A DNA stretch of 35,916 nucleotides from an uncultured Alistipes sp. Lineage in GTDB: Bacteria > Bacteroidota > Bacteroidia > Bacteroidales > Rikenellaceae. Made by a program: the position numbers and the translations under genes. The stretch covers positions 1-35,916 of the forward strand of contig CAMWWU010000003.1 of assembly GCA_947178025.1 (NCBI GenBank). The letters are read 5' to 3'. Position 1 is the stretch's first letter. The number at the start of each line of letters is the position of its first letter. Below, piece by piece: positions 1 through 8,964 of this stretch. A model generated the notes under the pieces. It did not search any database. It was not told where the DNA came from and was given only the letters and a program-made list of their open reading frames with translations.

Positions 1-1
1 C

Positions 2-541
2 TACAAGCCCTGCGTGCCGCGCATCGTTCAGATCACCATCCCGCAGGATATGATCGGTCCGGTTATCGGCCCCGGCGGCAAGGTGATCCAGGACATCCAG
101 AAGACCACCAACACCACCATCACCATCACGGAGGTGGACAACAAGGGTATCGTCGACATCTTCGGTATCGACAAGGAGGCGCTCGACGGTGCGCTGGCCC
201 GCATCAAGGCCATCGTCGCCATCCCCGAGGTGGGCGAAACCTACCACGGCAAGATCCGTTCGATCGTGGCCTTCGGCGCCTTCGTGGAGATCATGCCGGG
301 CAAAGACGCGCTGCTCCACATCTCGGAAATCGACTACAAGCGTTTCGAGACGATGGAGGAGACCGGCCTGAAAGAGGGCGACGAGATCGACGTGAAGCTC
401 ATCGGCGTCGACCCCAAGACCAATAAACTCAAGCTGTCGCGCAAGGCCCTGCTGCCCAAACCGGAGGGTTACGTGGAACGCGAGCGTCGCCCCCGCCCCG
501 AGCGCGGCGAGCGTCGTGAGCGCCGCGACCGCCACGAGTAG
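2..541 (+). CDS. pnp: Polynucleotide phosphorylase, C-terminal part (KH + S1 domains), truncated by window start
   Basis: Translation [31 protein letters not shown] (KH GxxG) then [33 protein letters not shown] (S1); basic Arg-rich tail; frame open to the window edge. Confidence 0.95.
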   Translation, partial: YKPCVPRIVQITIPQDMIGPVIGPGGKVIQDIQKTTNTTITITEVDNKGIVDIFGIDKEALDGALARIKAIVAIPEVGETYHGKIRSIVAFGAFVEIMPGKDALLHISEIDYKRFETMEETGLKEGDEIDVKLIGVDPKTNKLKLSRKALLPKPEGYVERERRPRPERGERRERRDRHE

Positions 542-596
542 CGAACTCCGCAACGGGCGATCCGCTGGCAAAAAACGTCATTTCGACCGGCGGATA

Positions 597-627
597 TTGC
601 ATAATTGTTGAGAGTTTTCTATATTTG
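597..627 (+). promoter_or_regulatory. Bacteroidota sigma-ABfr-type promoter (TTG-N20-TATATTTG)
   Basis: TTG at 597-599, 20-nt spacer, TATATTTG at 620-627, about 97 nt upstream of the ATG at 724. Confidence 0.6.
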
Positions 628-723
628 CGATGTTCGGAGGGACCGCATTCGCGGCCCGCTCCGGACAGCAGCAGACAGAAGGTAACGAAAAACATCAAAA
701 ATAAAACATTAACTTACCTGATT

Positions 724-2457
724 ATGAAAAATTTACTTAAGATGAGCATGGTGCTCGCAGTCGCCGCCCTGGCGTTCTCGAGCTGCAACTGCTTCAAAAA
801 AATGGCCAAGAACCGGGACGACATCAAGCTGACGGTCAACCCCGAGATTCTGACGCTGAACAACGGCATCGTAGCCGCTGACATCAACGTAACCATCCCC
901 GAGCAGTATTTCAACAAGAAGGCTGTCGTTAAGGTAACTCCCGTCATCGTATTCGAGGGCGGCGAGGTTGTCGGCACCTCCAAATACTATCAGGGTTCGA
1001 AGGTAGACGAAAACTACACGGTCGTAGACAAGAAGAACGGCGGCAACTTCACGCAGCACGTCGAGTTCCCCTACGATCCCCGCATGGACCAGTGCGCACT
1101 CCAGCTCCGCGCCGAGATCAAGTGCCCGAAGGGTGCCTGCAAGGAGTTCACGCTCGTCAACCTGAACACGGGCGCCGTTCCGACCAAGGAGCAGGCTGCC
1201 GTGCTCGCCGGCAACGACGCTGCCGCCAAGGCCGCCATCGCCAAGGAGTTCGGTCTGACGGTCGCTTACGGTCTGAACACGCTCCAGAAGGATCTCAAGT
1301 ACGGCGATCTGATGGCTCCGATGGCCAACAACTACAAGAAGGTGACCACCGTAGTCGAGAAGACCGACCTGCTTTACGCCATCAACTCGTCGAAAGTCAC
1401 CAAGAAGAACGAGAAGGCCGCCAACCTCGACGCTTTCAAGGCCGACGTAGACGCCAAGCTCGGCAACGACCGCGCCACGCAGAACATCGCCGTGAAGGGT
1501 TACGCTTCGCCCGACGGTCCGGAGAAGTTCAACGACAAGCTCTCGAAGGCCCGCAGCGAATCGGGTAAGAAAGTGGTTGTCAAGCTGCTCAAGGATTCGG
1601 GTCTGGATGTGGACGCCGCCGCTTACGGTGAGGACTGGGAAGGCTTCAAGGAGCTGGTCGAGAAGTCGAACATCAAGGACAAGAACCTCATTCTCCAGGT
1701 ACTGAGCCTCTACACCTCGTCGTCGCAGCGCGAGAACGAGATCAAGAACATGTCGACGGTATTCACCGAGCTGAAGAAGGACATTCTGCCCGAGCTGCGC
1801 CGTTCGCAGATCGTCAACAGCACCGACATCCAGGGTAAGACCGACGCCGAGATCATGGCTGCCGTGAAGAACGGCAACGAGCTCACCGTCGAGGAGTACC
1901 TCTACGCTGCGGAGACGCTGGCCAGCAACCCCGACGAGCAGGTATTCATCCTGACCGCCGCTTCGAAGAAGTACAACGACGCCCGCGTATGGAACAACCT
2001 GGGTATCGCCCAGACCAAGGCCGGCGACAAGGCTGCCGCCCTGAACTCGTTCGCCAAGGCCGCCAAGACCGATTCGTCGAAGGAGATCAACAAGAACCTG
2101 CTCCTGGCCAACCTGGCTAACGGCAACACCGCCGAGGCCAAGAAGTACGCCAAGGGTGCCGACGCCGAGGCTCAGGCCGCCATGGCTGCCGCCGAGGGCA
2201 ACTACGCCGCTGCCGCCAAGAACCTGAGCGGTTACAACGAGGCTGTCGCTCTGGTGATGAACAACAACCTGGCCGGTGCCAAGAAGGCCATCGCCAAGGA
2301 CAACTCGGCCGATGCCGACTACCTGCGCGCCGTAATCGCCGCCAAGGAGGGTGACACCAAGACCGCCGAGGCTCAGCTCAAGAGCGCCGTTTCGAAGAAC
2401 CCGAAACTCGCCGAGAAGGCTGCCAAGGACATCAACCTGAAGGCCATTCAGAAATAA
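724..2457 (+). CDS. OmpA-like / TPR-containing lipoprotein
   Basis: MKNLLKMSMVLAVAALAFSSC lipoprotein signal with lipobox; OmpA-like segment IAVKGYASPDGPEKFNDKLSKARSESGKKV; C-terminal TPR-like repeats (VWNNLGIAQTKAGDKAAALNSFAKAAK). ORF track starts upstream at 625, but 724 fits the signal peptide. Confidence 0.8.
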   Translation: MKNLLKMSMVLAVAALAFSSCNCFKKMAKNRDDIKLTVNPEILTLNNGIVAADINVTIPEQYFNKKAVVKVTPVIVFEGGEVVGTSKYYQGSKVDENYTVVDKKNGGNFTQHVEFPYDPRMDQCALQLRAEIKCPKGACKEFTLVNLNTGAVPTKEQAAVLAGNDAAAKAAIAKEFGLTVAYGLNTLQKDLKYGDLMAPMANNYKKVTTVVEKTDLLYAINSSKVTKKNEKAANLDAFKADVDAKLGNDRATQNIAVKGYASPDGPEKFNDKLSKARSESGKKVVVKLLKDSGLDVDAAAYGEDWEGFKELVEKSNIKDKNLILQVLSLYTSSSQRENEIKNMSTVFTELKKDILPELRRSQIVNSTDIQGKTDAEIMAAVKNGNELTVEEYLYAAETLASNPDEQVFILTAASKKYNDARVWNNLGIAQTKAGDKAAALNSFAKAAKTDSSKEINKNLLLANLANGNTAEAKKYAKGADAEAQAAMAAAEGNYAAAAKNLSGYNEAVALVMNNNLAGAKKAIAKDNSADADYLRAVIAAKEGDTKTAEAQLKSAVSKNPKLAEKAAKDINLKAIQK

Positions 2458-2478
2458 TTCGGTTCGCCGAATGAACTT

Positions 2479-2512
2479 GAGGCCCGGACTTGCGAGTTCG
2501 GGCCTCTTTTTT
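2479..2512 (+). terminator. Intrinsic terminator after the OmpA/TPR gene
   Basis: GAGGCCCGGACT-tgcg-AGTTCGGGCCTC followed by TTTTTT. Confidence 0.85.
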
Positions 2513-2617
2513 GCAAGAGGCCCCAAAAAACACGGCCCGTTCGACCGGTCTGAAAGACCGGACCGACGGAAATCCGAAAAATAATCGCAACGGCATGGGA
2601 CGAACGAGATTTTTTGC

Positions 2618-2625
2618 TACTTTTG
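2618..2625 (+). promoter_or_regulatory. Bacteroidota -7 element TACTTTTG upstream of deoC
   Basis: TAnnTTTG match 18 nt upstream of the start codon at 2643. Confidence 0.5.
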
Positions 2626-2642
2626 TAAAAAACAGCCATACT

Positions 2643-3524
2643 ATGGAATACGCCAATCAACTCAACGAATATGCTCCGGCCTGGAGTGCGGAGCGCGTCG
2701 ATGCGGAGGTCTCCCGAATCCGGGAAATCGCAGCCGCACGCAACCACAACACCGACGTATACAAATTCTGCTACTCGTCGATCGACCTGACGACCCTCTC
2801 GTGCAACGACTCCGTGACCTCGGTGACCGAATTCGCCCGCAAGGCGGCCGAGTTCTACCAGCTCTACCCGGAGATTCCCAACGTGGCGTCGATCTGCATC
2901 TACCCCGCGTTCGTCGAGACCGTCGGACTGGCTGTCGACGGCACGCCGATGCGCATCACCTCGGTGGCCGGCGGCTTTCCCGCAGCTCAGACGTTCCTCG
3001 AAGTGAAAGCGCTGGAGGTGGCTATGGCCGTAGAGAACGGCGCCGACGAGGTGGACATCGTGCTCAACGTCGGCCGCATGCTCACGGGCGAATACGACGA
3101 AGCCGCCAATGAGGTGGAGGTGATCCGTTCGGAGATGGACGCCGACGTGGTGCTGAAAGTCATCATCGAATCGGGCGCCCTGAAGACACCCGAACTGATC
3201 CGCAAGGCATCGCTTCTCTCGATGTTCGCCGGCGCCGACTTCGTGAAGACTTCGACCGGCAAGATCGACGTCGCCGCCACGCCCGAAGCAGCCGTCGTGA
3301 TGTGTCAGGCCATCCGCGACTACTACGAGAAGACCGGCCGCAAGGTGGGCTTCAAAGCCGCCGGAGGCGTCCGCACGGCCGAAGACGCCGCACTCTACTA
3401 CACCATCGTGGAGGAGATCCTGGGCAAGGAGTGGCTTACGACCGACCTCTTCCGCATCGGCGCGTCGTCGGCCGCGAACAACATCCTCTCGGCCATCCAG
3501 GGCGAGCCGGTGAAGTACTATTGA
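2643..3524 (+). CDS. deoC: Deoxyribose-phosphate aldolase
   Basis: DeoC motifs: YKFCYSSIDLTTL, VASICIYPAFV, GADEVDIVLNVGRMLTGEYD, VVLKVIIESGAL, GADFVKTSTGK, VGFKAAGGVRT. Confidence 0.93.
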   Translation: MEYANQLNEYAPAWSAERVDAEVSRIREIAAARNHNTDVYKFCYSSIDLTTLSCNDSVTSVTEFARKAAEFYQLYPEIPNVASICIYPAFVETVGLAVDGTPMRITSVAGGFPAAQTFLEVKALEVAMAVENGADEVDIVLNVGRMLTGEYDEAANEVEVIRSEMDADVVLKVIIESGALKTPELIRKASLLSMFAGADFVKTSTGKIDVAATPEAAVVMCQAIRDYYEKTGRKVGFKAAGGVRTAEDAALYYTIVEEILGKEWLTTDLFRIGASSAANNILSAIQGEPVKYY

Positions 3525-3544
3525 CCATACCCGCAACCGACAGA

Positions 3545-3577
3545 AAAATCCTCCGGCCCGCTCCGGAGGATTTTTTT
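3545..3577 (+). terminator. Intrinsic terminator after deoC
   Basis: AAAATCCTCCGG/CCGGAGGATTTT hairpin followed by a T-run. Confidence 0.85.
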
Positions 3578-3647
3578 CATAAAAATGCCGACCTTCGAAA
3601 ATATGTTCCTCGCCCGTTCGTCTGCATAAGAGAACACAAGGAGAAAC

Positions 3648-4061
3648 ATGAAACCGGAACTCAAACTCTACACCTATCATTGCACGGGCTGCGGCCGTTG
3701 CACGAGGGCTTGCCGCCGAGACGTGCTGCAATTGGCGGATAACGGCAGCTGCCGATTCGTCACGATCGCCGACGCCTCGCGCTGCCGCGGATGCGGCCAT
3801 TGCGTCCGCTCCTGCCCGCACGAAGCGATCGCACTGCACAAAACGGCCGAAGTCGAAAAATTCCGCTGGTGGCAGCGGCTACGCATGGTTCTGCAATTCG
3901 TTCTGCCCGTAACGATCGCCTGGCCCTGGGCCTCCGGAGCCGCAGCCTGGAAAGAAGCCGACTACTGGCAGCTATTCGGATTATTCGCGCTGCTGCATCT
4001 GCTGCTGTTCCATCTCCGCCTGCCGCGCTTCCTTCGCAAAACACAGAAAAACATCGAATAA
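3648..4061 (+). CDS. Membrane-anchored ferredoxin with two [4Fe-4S] motifs
   Basis: CTGCGRCTRAC and CRGCGHCVRSCP (CxxCxxCxxxC twice), followed by a hydrophobic C-terminal domain with YWQLFGLFALLHLLLFHL. Confidence 0.8.
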   Translation: MKPELKLYTYHCTGCGRCTRACRRDVLQLADNGSCRFVTIADASRCRGCGHCVRSCPHEAIALHKTAEVEKFRWWQRLRMVLQFVLPVTIAWPWASGAAAWKEADYWQLFGLFALLHLLLFHLRLPRFLRKTQKNIE

Positions 4062-4062
4062 C

Positions 4063-4422
4063 ATGAAACACTCATTCGGAAAGCACGCCTTGTATCTGGC
4101 AGGCGGCATCGCCCTGCTGGCAGCGCTGGTCGCCGCAACCATGTGGCTGTGGAATGCGCTCATTCCCGACATCATCGGTTGGAAAAGCATCACCTACTGG
4201 CAGGCCGCCGGTCTGCTGATTCTGATACACCTGATCTTCGGACACATCGCCCGGCCGTCGCTCAACGACCGGCAGCACGAAAAACATCTGCACGAGATGA
4301 TGCACGGCATGTCGCGCGACGAGAAGCGGGAGTTCATCCGACGTCGGATGCGGAGGCTCTGCGAGCACGACACCCGGGATCCGCAATCGGAAGCGAAGAG
4401 ACGGGATGAAGTCGACGAATAG
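4063..4422 (+). CDS. Small membrane protein with WNALIPDI...YWQAAGLLILIHLIFG module
   Basis: 119 aa, two hydrophobic segments and a charged C-terminus; 1 nt after the ferredoxin stop, so probably co-transcribed. Confidence 0.65.
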   Translation: MKHSFGKHALYLAGGIALLAALVAATMWLWNALIPDIIGWKSITYWQAAGLLILIHLIFGHIARPSLNDRQHEKHLHEMMHGMSRDEKREFIRRRMRRLCEHDTRDPQSEAKRRDEVDE

Positions 4423-4957
4423 CCCCGAAGCGATCTTCGGCCGCTACCGACGGCAGCTGTTGGCCTTCATCGCCCGCCGGGCTCCGGCCGACGAAGCGGA
4501 AGATATTCTTCAGGAGGTATTTCTACGCTTCGTGCAGACCGATGCCATCAGCCCGATCGAACAGGTTGCAGCCTGGCTCTTCCGCACGGCCCGCAACCGC
4601 ATCATCGACCGGCTGCGCAAGCGGCGTGAAGAGACGCTGCCCGCAGCCCGGCAAGCTCCGGACGACGACACGGGCCTCGTAAGCGAAATCACCGCCCTGC
4701 TGACCGACGACCGGGAGTCGCCCGAAATGGAGTATTTGCGCAAACTGGTCTGGGAAGAGTTGGAGAAGGCGCTCGACGAACTGCCCGAGGCGCAACGCGA
4801 CATCTTCTGGCTCACCGAGATCGAGGGCTTCTCGTTTCGGGAGCTGGCCGAAGACACGGGCATCTCCGTCAACACGCTGCTCGCGCGCAAGCACTATGCC
4901 GTCCGCCACCTGCGCAAACGCCTGGCGGATATCTACGAAGCGCTGCTCGGCGATTAG
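4406..4957 (+). CDS. ECF-type RNA polymerase sigma factor (sigma-70 family)
   Basis: Region 2 (DEAEDILQEVFLRF...AAWLFRTARNRIIDRLRKRR) and region 4 (LDELPEAQRDIFWLTEIEGFSFRELAEDTGISVNTLLARKHYAVRHLRKRL). Confidence 0.92.
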   Translation: MKSTNSPEAIFGRYRRQLLAFIARRAPADEAEDILQEVFLRFVQTDAISPIEQVAAWLFRTARNRIIDRLRKRREETLPAARQAPDDDTGLVSEITALLTDDRESPEMEYLRKLVWEELEKALDELPEAQRDIFWLTEIEGFSFRELAEDTGISVNTLLARKHYAVRHLRKRLADIYEALLGD

Positions 4958-5184
4958 TTCTCCGTCAGCGAATCGGCCCTCTGCCCGAGGTCGTCCACCC
5001 CGACGGCCGCATCGGACGCTGCGGCAGCCGAATCCGCCGAACCCCGGGCCGGACCGGCAGCGGCCGTCGCCGGCTCCGAAGCGTCGAAACACATCGACCG
5101 ATAGGCATCGCGGTGCATCACCGTCCATACGATCACGGCCGCCACCGCCAGCGCCGCAACCACTCCGATCATTCGTTTAATCAT
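4954..5184 (-). CDS. Small single-pass membrane protein
   Basis: MIKRMIGVVAALAVAAVIVWTVMHRDAYRSMCFDASEP; start overlaps the stop of the upstream S41 protease gene (8-nt overlap), supporting translational coupling. Confidence 0.55.
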   Translation of the reverse strand: MIKRMIGVVAALAVAAVIVWTVMHRDAYRSMCFDASEPATAAAGPARGSADSAAAASDAAVGVDDLGQRADSLTEN

Positions 5185-6814
5185 CGTTCCGCGATTCGTC
5201 GAGTACCTCGATGGCACGCAGGATCACGTTGTCCACGGGGTAGATGTTAGCATAGAATCCGTTGTCTTCGAGCGCCGTATTGCGACCGATGTAGGCCCTC
5301 AGCTGCGCCTCGATCAGCCGGCGCGAACGGGCGATGTCCGCCTGCCGCGGCGCCACGCCCTGCCGGGCCGCATAGCGCACGAAATCCTCGACCAGCGTCC
5401 GGTCGGCGTCCAGCAGCGCCTGCAACTCGTCGAGCGTCTGCACGGCGTTGAGCGCCTCGCGATGCCGGTCGGCATACTCGATCGTATACCTATATAAAAT
5501 ATTCCGTCCCGCTACCTCGACGTAATACTTCGTCAGATCGGTCGTGTCGGCCGGCACGAAGAGATCGGGCATGATGCCGCCCCCGCCGTAGACCACCTTG
5601 CCGGCGGGCGTCACCCGACGCAGCGAATCGGCGAAACGGATGCTGTCGGCCGAGAAGTATTCGTTGTTCCGATAGCGGTTCCACAGATCGGCCTCGTAGC
5701 TCTCCTCGTCGCCGATCGTGTAGGGTTTCTGGATGGAGCGGCCGGTCGGCGTGTAGTAGCGCGCCGTGGTGAGCCGCAGGGCCGAGCCGTCGGCGAAAGG
5801 CACCTGCCGCTGCACGAGCCCCTTGCCGAACGATCGGCGGCCGATGATCGTACCGCGGTCGTTGTCCTGCAAGGCGCCGGCCAGAATCTCGCTCGACGAG
5901 GCGCTCCCCTCGTCGATCAGCACGGCGACCTCCATATCCTGGGCCGATCCGGTACCGTCGGCGTATTCGCGCAGCTGCTCCCGCTTACGGTCCTCGGTGT
6001 AGACGATCAGCTGCCCCTCGTGCAGAAACTCGTTGGCGATCAGAATCGCCTGATCGAGATAGCCGCCCGAGTTGCCGCGCAGGTCGAAGATCAGCTTCGT
6101 GACCCCTTCGGCCCGCAGCGAAGCCAACGACCGTTCGAGCTCCTCGAACGACGTGCGGGCGAACTGCCCGAGCCGCACGTAGCCGATGCCCTCGGCGATG
6201 CGGAACGACGACTCGATGCTCCGGATCGGAATGACGTCGCGCACGACGTCGACGTCGACCAGCCCCTCGATCCCCTGCCGGCCGAGGCCCAGCCGCACGG
6301 TCGTGCCGCGCGGACCGCGCAGCCGCTTGACGATCCTGTTCTGCGGAATCTTCCGTCCGGCGACCAGCGAATCGTCGATCTCGATGATCCGGTCGCCGGC
6401 CTTGATGCCGGCCTTGTCGCTCGGCCCCTTGGGGATGACGTTCAGCACGATCACCGTGTCGGTCGCCATGTTGAATACCACGCCGATGCCGTCGAACTCC
6501 CCTTCGAGCGGCTCGTTCAGCTCGGCCATCTCCGAAGCGGGGATATAGACCGAATGGGGATCGAGCTCCTCGACGAGCAGCGGAATGACCCGCTCGGCGA
6601 GCGAGTCCATCGGCACGGGGTCGACATACTGGTTCTCGATGAGCGAGAGGGTCTGCGTGAGCTTGTTGTGGGGCATACTCGCCTGCTGCAACAGCCCGCG
6701 CAGCTGCGTCGCCGTGTCGTGACGCCCCAGCCAGTTGCCCAGCAGCAGTCCCGCCGCGACGCCCGCCGCGAGCAGCAGCGGGAAGAGAACGGTGCGTTTC
6801 GTATTCCGGTACAT
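5177..6814 (-). CDS. S41 family C-terminal processing peptidase with PDZ domain
   Basis: N-terminal TM; PDZ segment GIGVVFNMATDTVIVLNVIPKGPSDKAGIKAGDRIIEIDD; catalytic region DLRGNSGGYLDQA, LIDEGSASSSEILAGALQDNDRGTIIGRRSFGKGLVQ. Confidence 0.9.
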   Translation of the reverse strand: MYRNTKRTVLFPLLLAAGVAAGLLLGNWLGRHDTATQLRGLLQQASMPHNKLTQTLSLIENQYVDPVPMDSLAERVIPLLVEELDPHSVYIPASEMAELNEPLEGEFDGIGVVFNMATDTVIVLNVIPKGPSDKAGIKAGDRIIEIDDSLVAGRKIPQNRIVKRLRGPRGTTVRLGLGRQGIEGLVDVDVVRDVIPIRSIESSFRIAEGIGYVRLGQFARTSFEELERSLASLRAEGVTKLIFDLRGNSGGYLDQAILIANEFLHEGQLIVYTEDRKREQLREYADGTGSAQDMEVAVLIDEGSASSSEILAGALQDNDRGTIIGRRSFGKGLVQRQVPFADGSALRLTTARYYTPTGRSIQKPYTIGDEESYEADLWNRYRNNEYFSADSIRFADSLRRVTPAGKVVYGGGGIMPDLFVPADTTDLTKYYVEVAGRNILYRYTIEYADRHREALNAVQTLDELQALLDADRTLVEDFVRYAARQGVAPRQADIARSRRLIEAQLRAYIGRNTALEDNGFYANIYPVDNVILRAIEVLDESRNDD

Positions 6815-7981
6815 TTACTTGTTCTTGAACGTATAGGTCAGGCCGACGCTGAGCAGGGTCTTGGTCTGCACGTCGAAATTCTGCGCACGGTTGTAGTAGA
6901 GTTCGAAGCTCAGCGTCGTGGAGAGATACTTCGTCGCCTTGATGTCGATCGTATTGGTCCAACGCACCACCGGATGGATCGGCAGCCGGGGCTTGGTCTT
7001 GATATTGCCGTCCTCGGCTTCCCACTTATCCTTGGCCGCCAGGTAGTCGTGGTAGTCGCTGATCTTGTTGGCCTGTCCCATGTCCGAGATCCAGCCGTAG
7101 AAGGAGTAGAGCATCGTGCGGTAGCGCAGGAAGCCCGTCTTGCCGAACGTGCGGTCGAAGTCGATCTGGATCGAGGAACCGCCCTCGTATTTCGAGGTCT
7201 GGTCGGGATCCTCGATACCGTAGGAGTAGGCGGGCTTGATCTCCGTGCCGTCCGCATCGACCTGCCGCATACGGATCCAGTCGTTCTCGGCGAACGTGGC
7301 GTTGAGGGCTATGGGCGAGAGGTTGACCGTGATCGGGAACTTCTCCTTGGGACACTTGTAGGTGAAACCGAGCGACACGTCGAGGTAACCGGGGGTCATG
7401 AAGCGGCTCTTGCGGTCCTCCTTCTCCTGCTCCGTGCGCGACTTGTAGCCGTTGACGAACTGGCTGCGGAACTTGGCGATGGCTCCGTAGGACCAGTTCT
7501 TGGACATCTTGAACGACGGGGCCGTCGAGATCTCGAACTCGTCCTGGTTCTTGAACCAGATTCCCTTCTCGCCCTCGTCGATCTCTACTTTCATGCGGTT
7601 GTAGCCCAGTTTGGCAGTCACCTTGTTCTCGATGTTGAAGGTGTGCTTCGTGAAAGTGTGCTTGAGGTTGAACGTAGCCACCAGCGCGATGGAGTTGTCA
7701 CCGCCCGACACGGCCACCCACGGATCGTTGTAGGCCGTCAGCGCCCCCTGCAGGCCGCTGCTGATTTCGAGGTAGTTGCGCTCCTTGCGAATCGCGGCCC
7801 GTTCGGCCCGGTAGCGGGCGCGGTTGAAATATTCGGTCGACACCGGGATCGATTTCATCTCGTCCCGGAAAGATACGTTGTCCGACGGTGCCTCCACTTC
7901 GTCGACGGAGAACTGGGCCGCAGCGGGCCAGGCGGCGAGCAGCGTCGCGGAGAGCAGGAAAATCCGGTAGAATCGTTTCAT
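6815..7981 (-). CDS. DUF3078-like outer-membrane-associated protein with signal peptide
   Basis: MKRFYRIFLLSATLLAAWPAAAQ signal peptide; amphipathic beta-rich sequence, terminal LSVGLTYTFKNK. Directly abuts the S41 gene. Confidence 0.65.
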   Translation of the reverse strand: MKRFYRIFLLSATLLAAWPAAAQFSVDEVEAPSDNVSFRDEMKSIPVSTEYFNRARYRAERAAIRKERNYLEISSGLQGALTAYNDPWVAVSGGDNSIALVATFNLKHTFTKHTFNIENKVTAKLGYNRMKVEIDEGEKGIWFKNQDEFEISTAPSFKMSKNWSYGAIAKFRSQFVNGYKSRTEQEKEDRKSRFMTPGYLDVSLGFTYKCPKEKFPITVNLSPIALNATFAENDWIRMRQVDADGTEIKPAYSYGIEDPDQTSKYEGGSSIQIDFDRTFGKTGFLRYRTMLYSFYGWISDMGQANKISDYHDYLAAKDKWEAEDGNIKTKPRLPIHPVVRWTNTIDIKATKYLSTTLSFELYYNRAQNFDVQTKTLLSVGLTYTFKNK

Positions 7982-8002
7982 GTATAACTGGGATTTGGCC
8001 CA

Positions 8003-8010
8003 CAAATTTA
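8003..8010 (-). promoter_or_regulatory. -7 element TAAATTTG for the DUF3078/S41 operon
   Basis: CAAATTTA on + strand, about 22 nt upstream of the minus-strand start at 7981. Confidence 0.45.
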
Positions 8011-8032
8011 TGAATTTATTTACAAAATTCCG

Positions 8033-8040
8033 TACCTTTG
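8033..8040 (+). promoter_or_regulatory. -7 element TACCTTTG for nfo
   Basis: TAnnTTTG match about 27 nt upstream of the ATG at 8067. Confidence 0.5.
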
Positions 8041-8066
8041 AACGACGATAAATCCTTTCGAACGAC

Positions 8067-8912
8067 ATGAAATACTTCGGAGCACACGTAAGCGCCTCGG
8101 GCGGTGTCATGAACGCCCCCGTCAACGCGCACGCCATAGGAGCCACCGGCTTCGCCCTCTTCACCAAGAACCAGCGGCAGTGGACGGCCAAACCGTTCGC
8201 CGAGGGCGAGATCGCCGGTTTCCGCACGACATGCGGCGAGCTGGGCTACGCGCCGCAGCAGATTCTGCCCCACGATTCGTACCTGATCAACCTCGGGCAC
8301 CCCGATCCGGAGGCGCTGGCCAAGTCGCGCGAAGCGTTCTTCGACGAGATGCGCCGCTGCGAGCAGCTGGGGCTCGACCGCCTCAACTTCCATCCGGGCA
8401 GCCACCTGAGACAGATCTCCGAGGAGGCCTCGCTCGACCGCATCGCCGAGTCGATCAACCTGGCGCTCGACCGCACGCACGGCGTGACCGCCGTCCTCGA
8501 AAACACCGCCGGGCAGGGCTCGAACCTCGGCTACCGGTTCGAGCAGCTGGCCTACATCATCGAGCGCGTGGAGGACAAGCGCCGCGTCGGGGTCTGCATC
8601 GACACCTGCCACGCCTTCGCCGCCGGCTACGACCTCCGCACGGCCGAGGCCTGCGACGCCACGTTCGCCGAGCTGGACCGGACGGTCGGCCTGGAGTATC
8701 TGCGCGGCATGCACCTCAACGACGCCCTCAAGCCGCTCGCGAGCCGCGTCGACCGCCACGCCCCGCTGGGCGACGGCCAGATCGGCTGGGAGTGCTTCCG
8801 CTACATCGCGCGCGACCGGCGTTTCGACGAGATGCCGCTCATTCTGGAGACCCCCGACGAGAGCCGCTGGCCCGCTGAGATCGCCGCGCTGAAAGCCCTG
8901 AGCGAAGCGTAA
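8067..8912 (+). CDS. nfo: Deoxyribonuclease IV (endonuclease IV)
   Basis: [72 protein letters not shown]. Confidence 0.95.
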   Translation: MKYFGAHVSASGGVMNAPVNAHAIGATGFALFTKNQRQWTAKPFAEGEIAGFRTTCGELGYAPQQILPHDSYLINLGHPDPEALAKSREAFFDEMRRCEQLGLDRLNFHPGSHLRQISEEASLDRIAESINLALDRTHGVTAVLENTAGQGSNLGYRFEQLAYIIERVEDKRRVGVCIDTCHAFAAGYDLRTAEACDATFAELDRTVGLEYLRGMHLNDALKPLASRVDRHAPLGDGQIGWECFRYIARDRRFDEMPLILETPDESRWPAEIAALKALSEA

Positions 8913-8917
8913 TGCAG

Positions 8918-8945
8918 CGGGGGTCCTCCGATCGGAGGACCCCCG
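8918..8945. terminator. Bidirectional terminator-like 28-bp perfect palindrome between convergent genes
   Basis: CGGGGGTCCTCCGATCGGAGGACCCCCG, between nfo (+) and the creatininase gene (-); short T tail on +. Confidence 0.6.
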
Positions 8946-8964
8946 TTTCACAGGCTGGCGCGTT

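Noticed and set aside
733-2526. 597-aa antisense ORF opposite the OmpA/TPR gene
   Set aside because: Leu/Val/Gly-rich shadow translation produced by strong codon bias and high GC; no recognisable domain, and the sense gene has signal peptide, promoter and terminator.
6020-7987. 655-aa + strand ORF opposite the S41/DUF3078 genes
   Set aside because: Antisense shadow of two clear coding genes; no motif.
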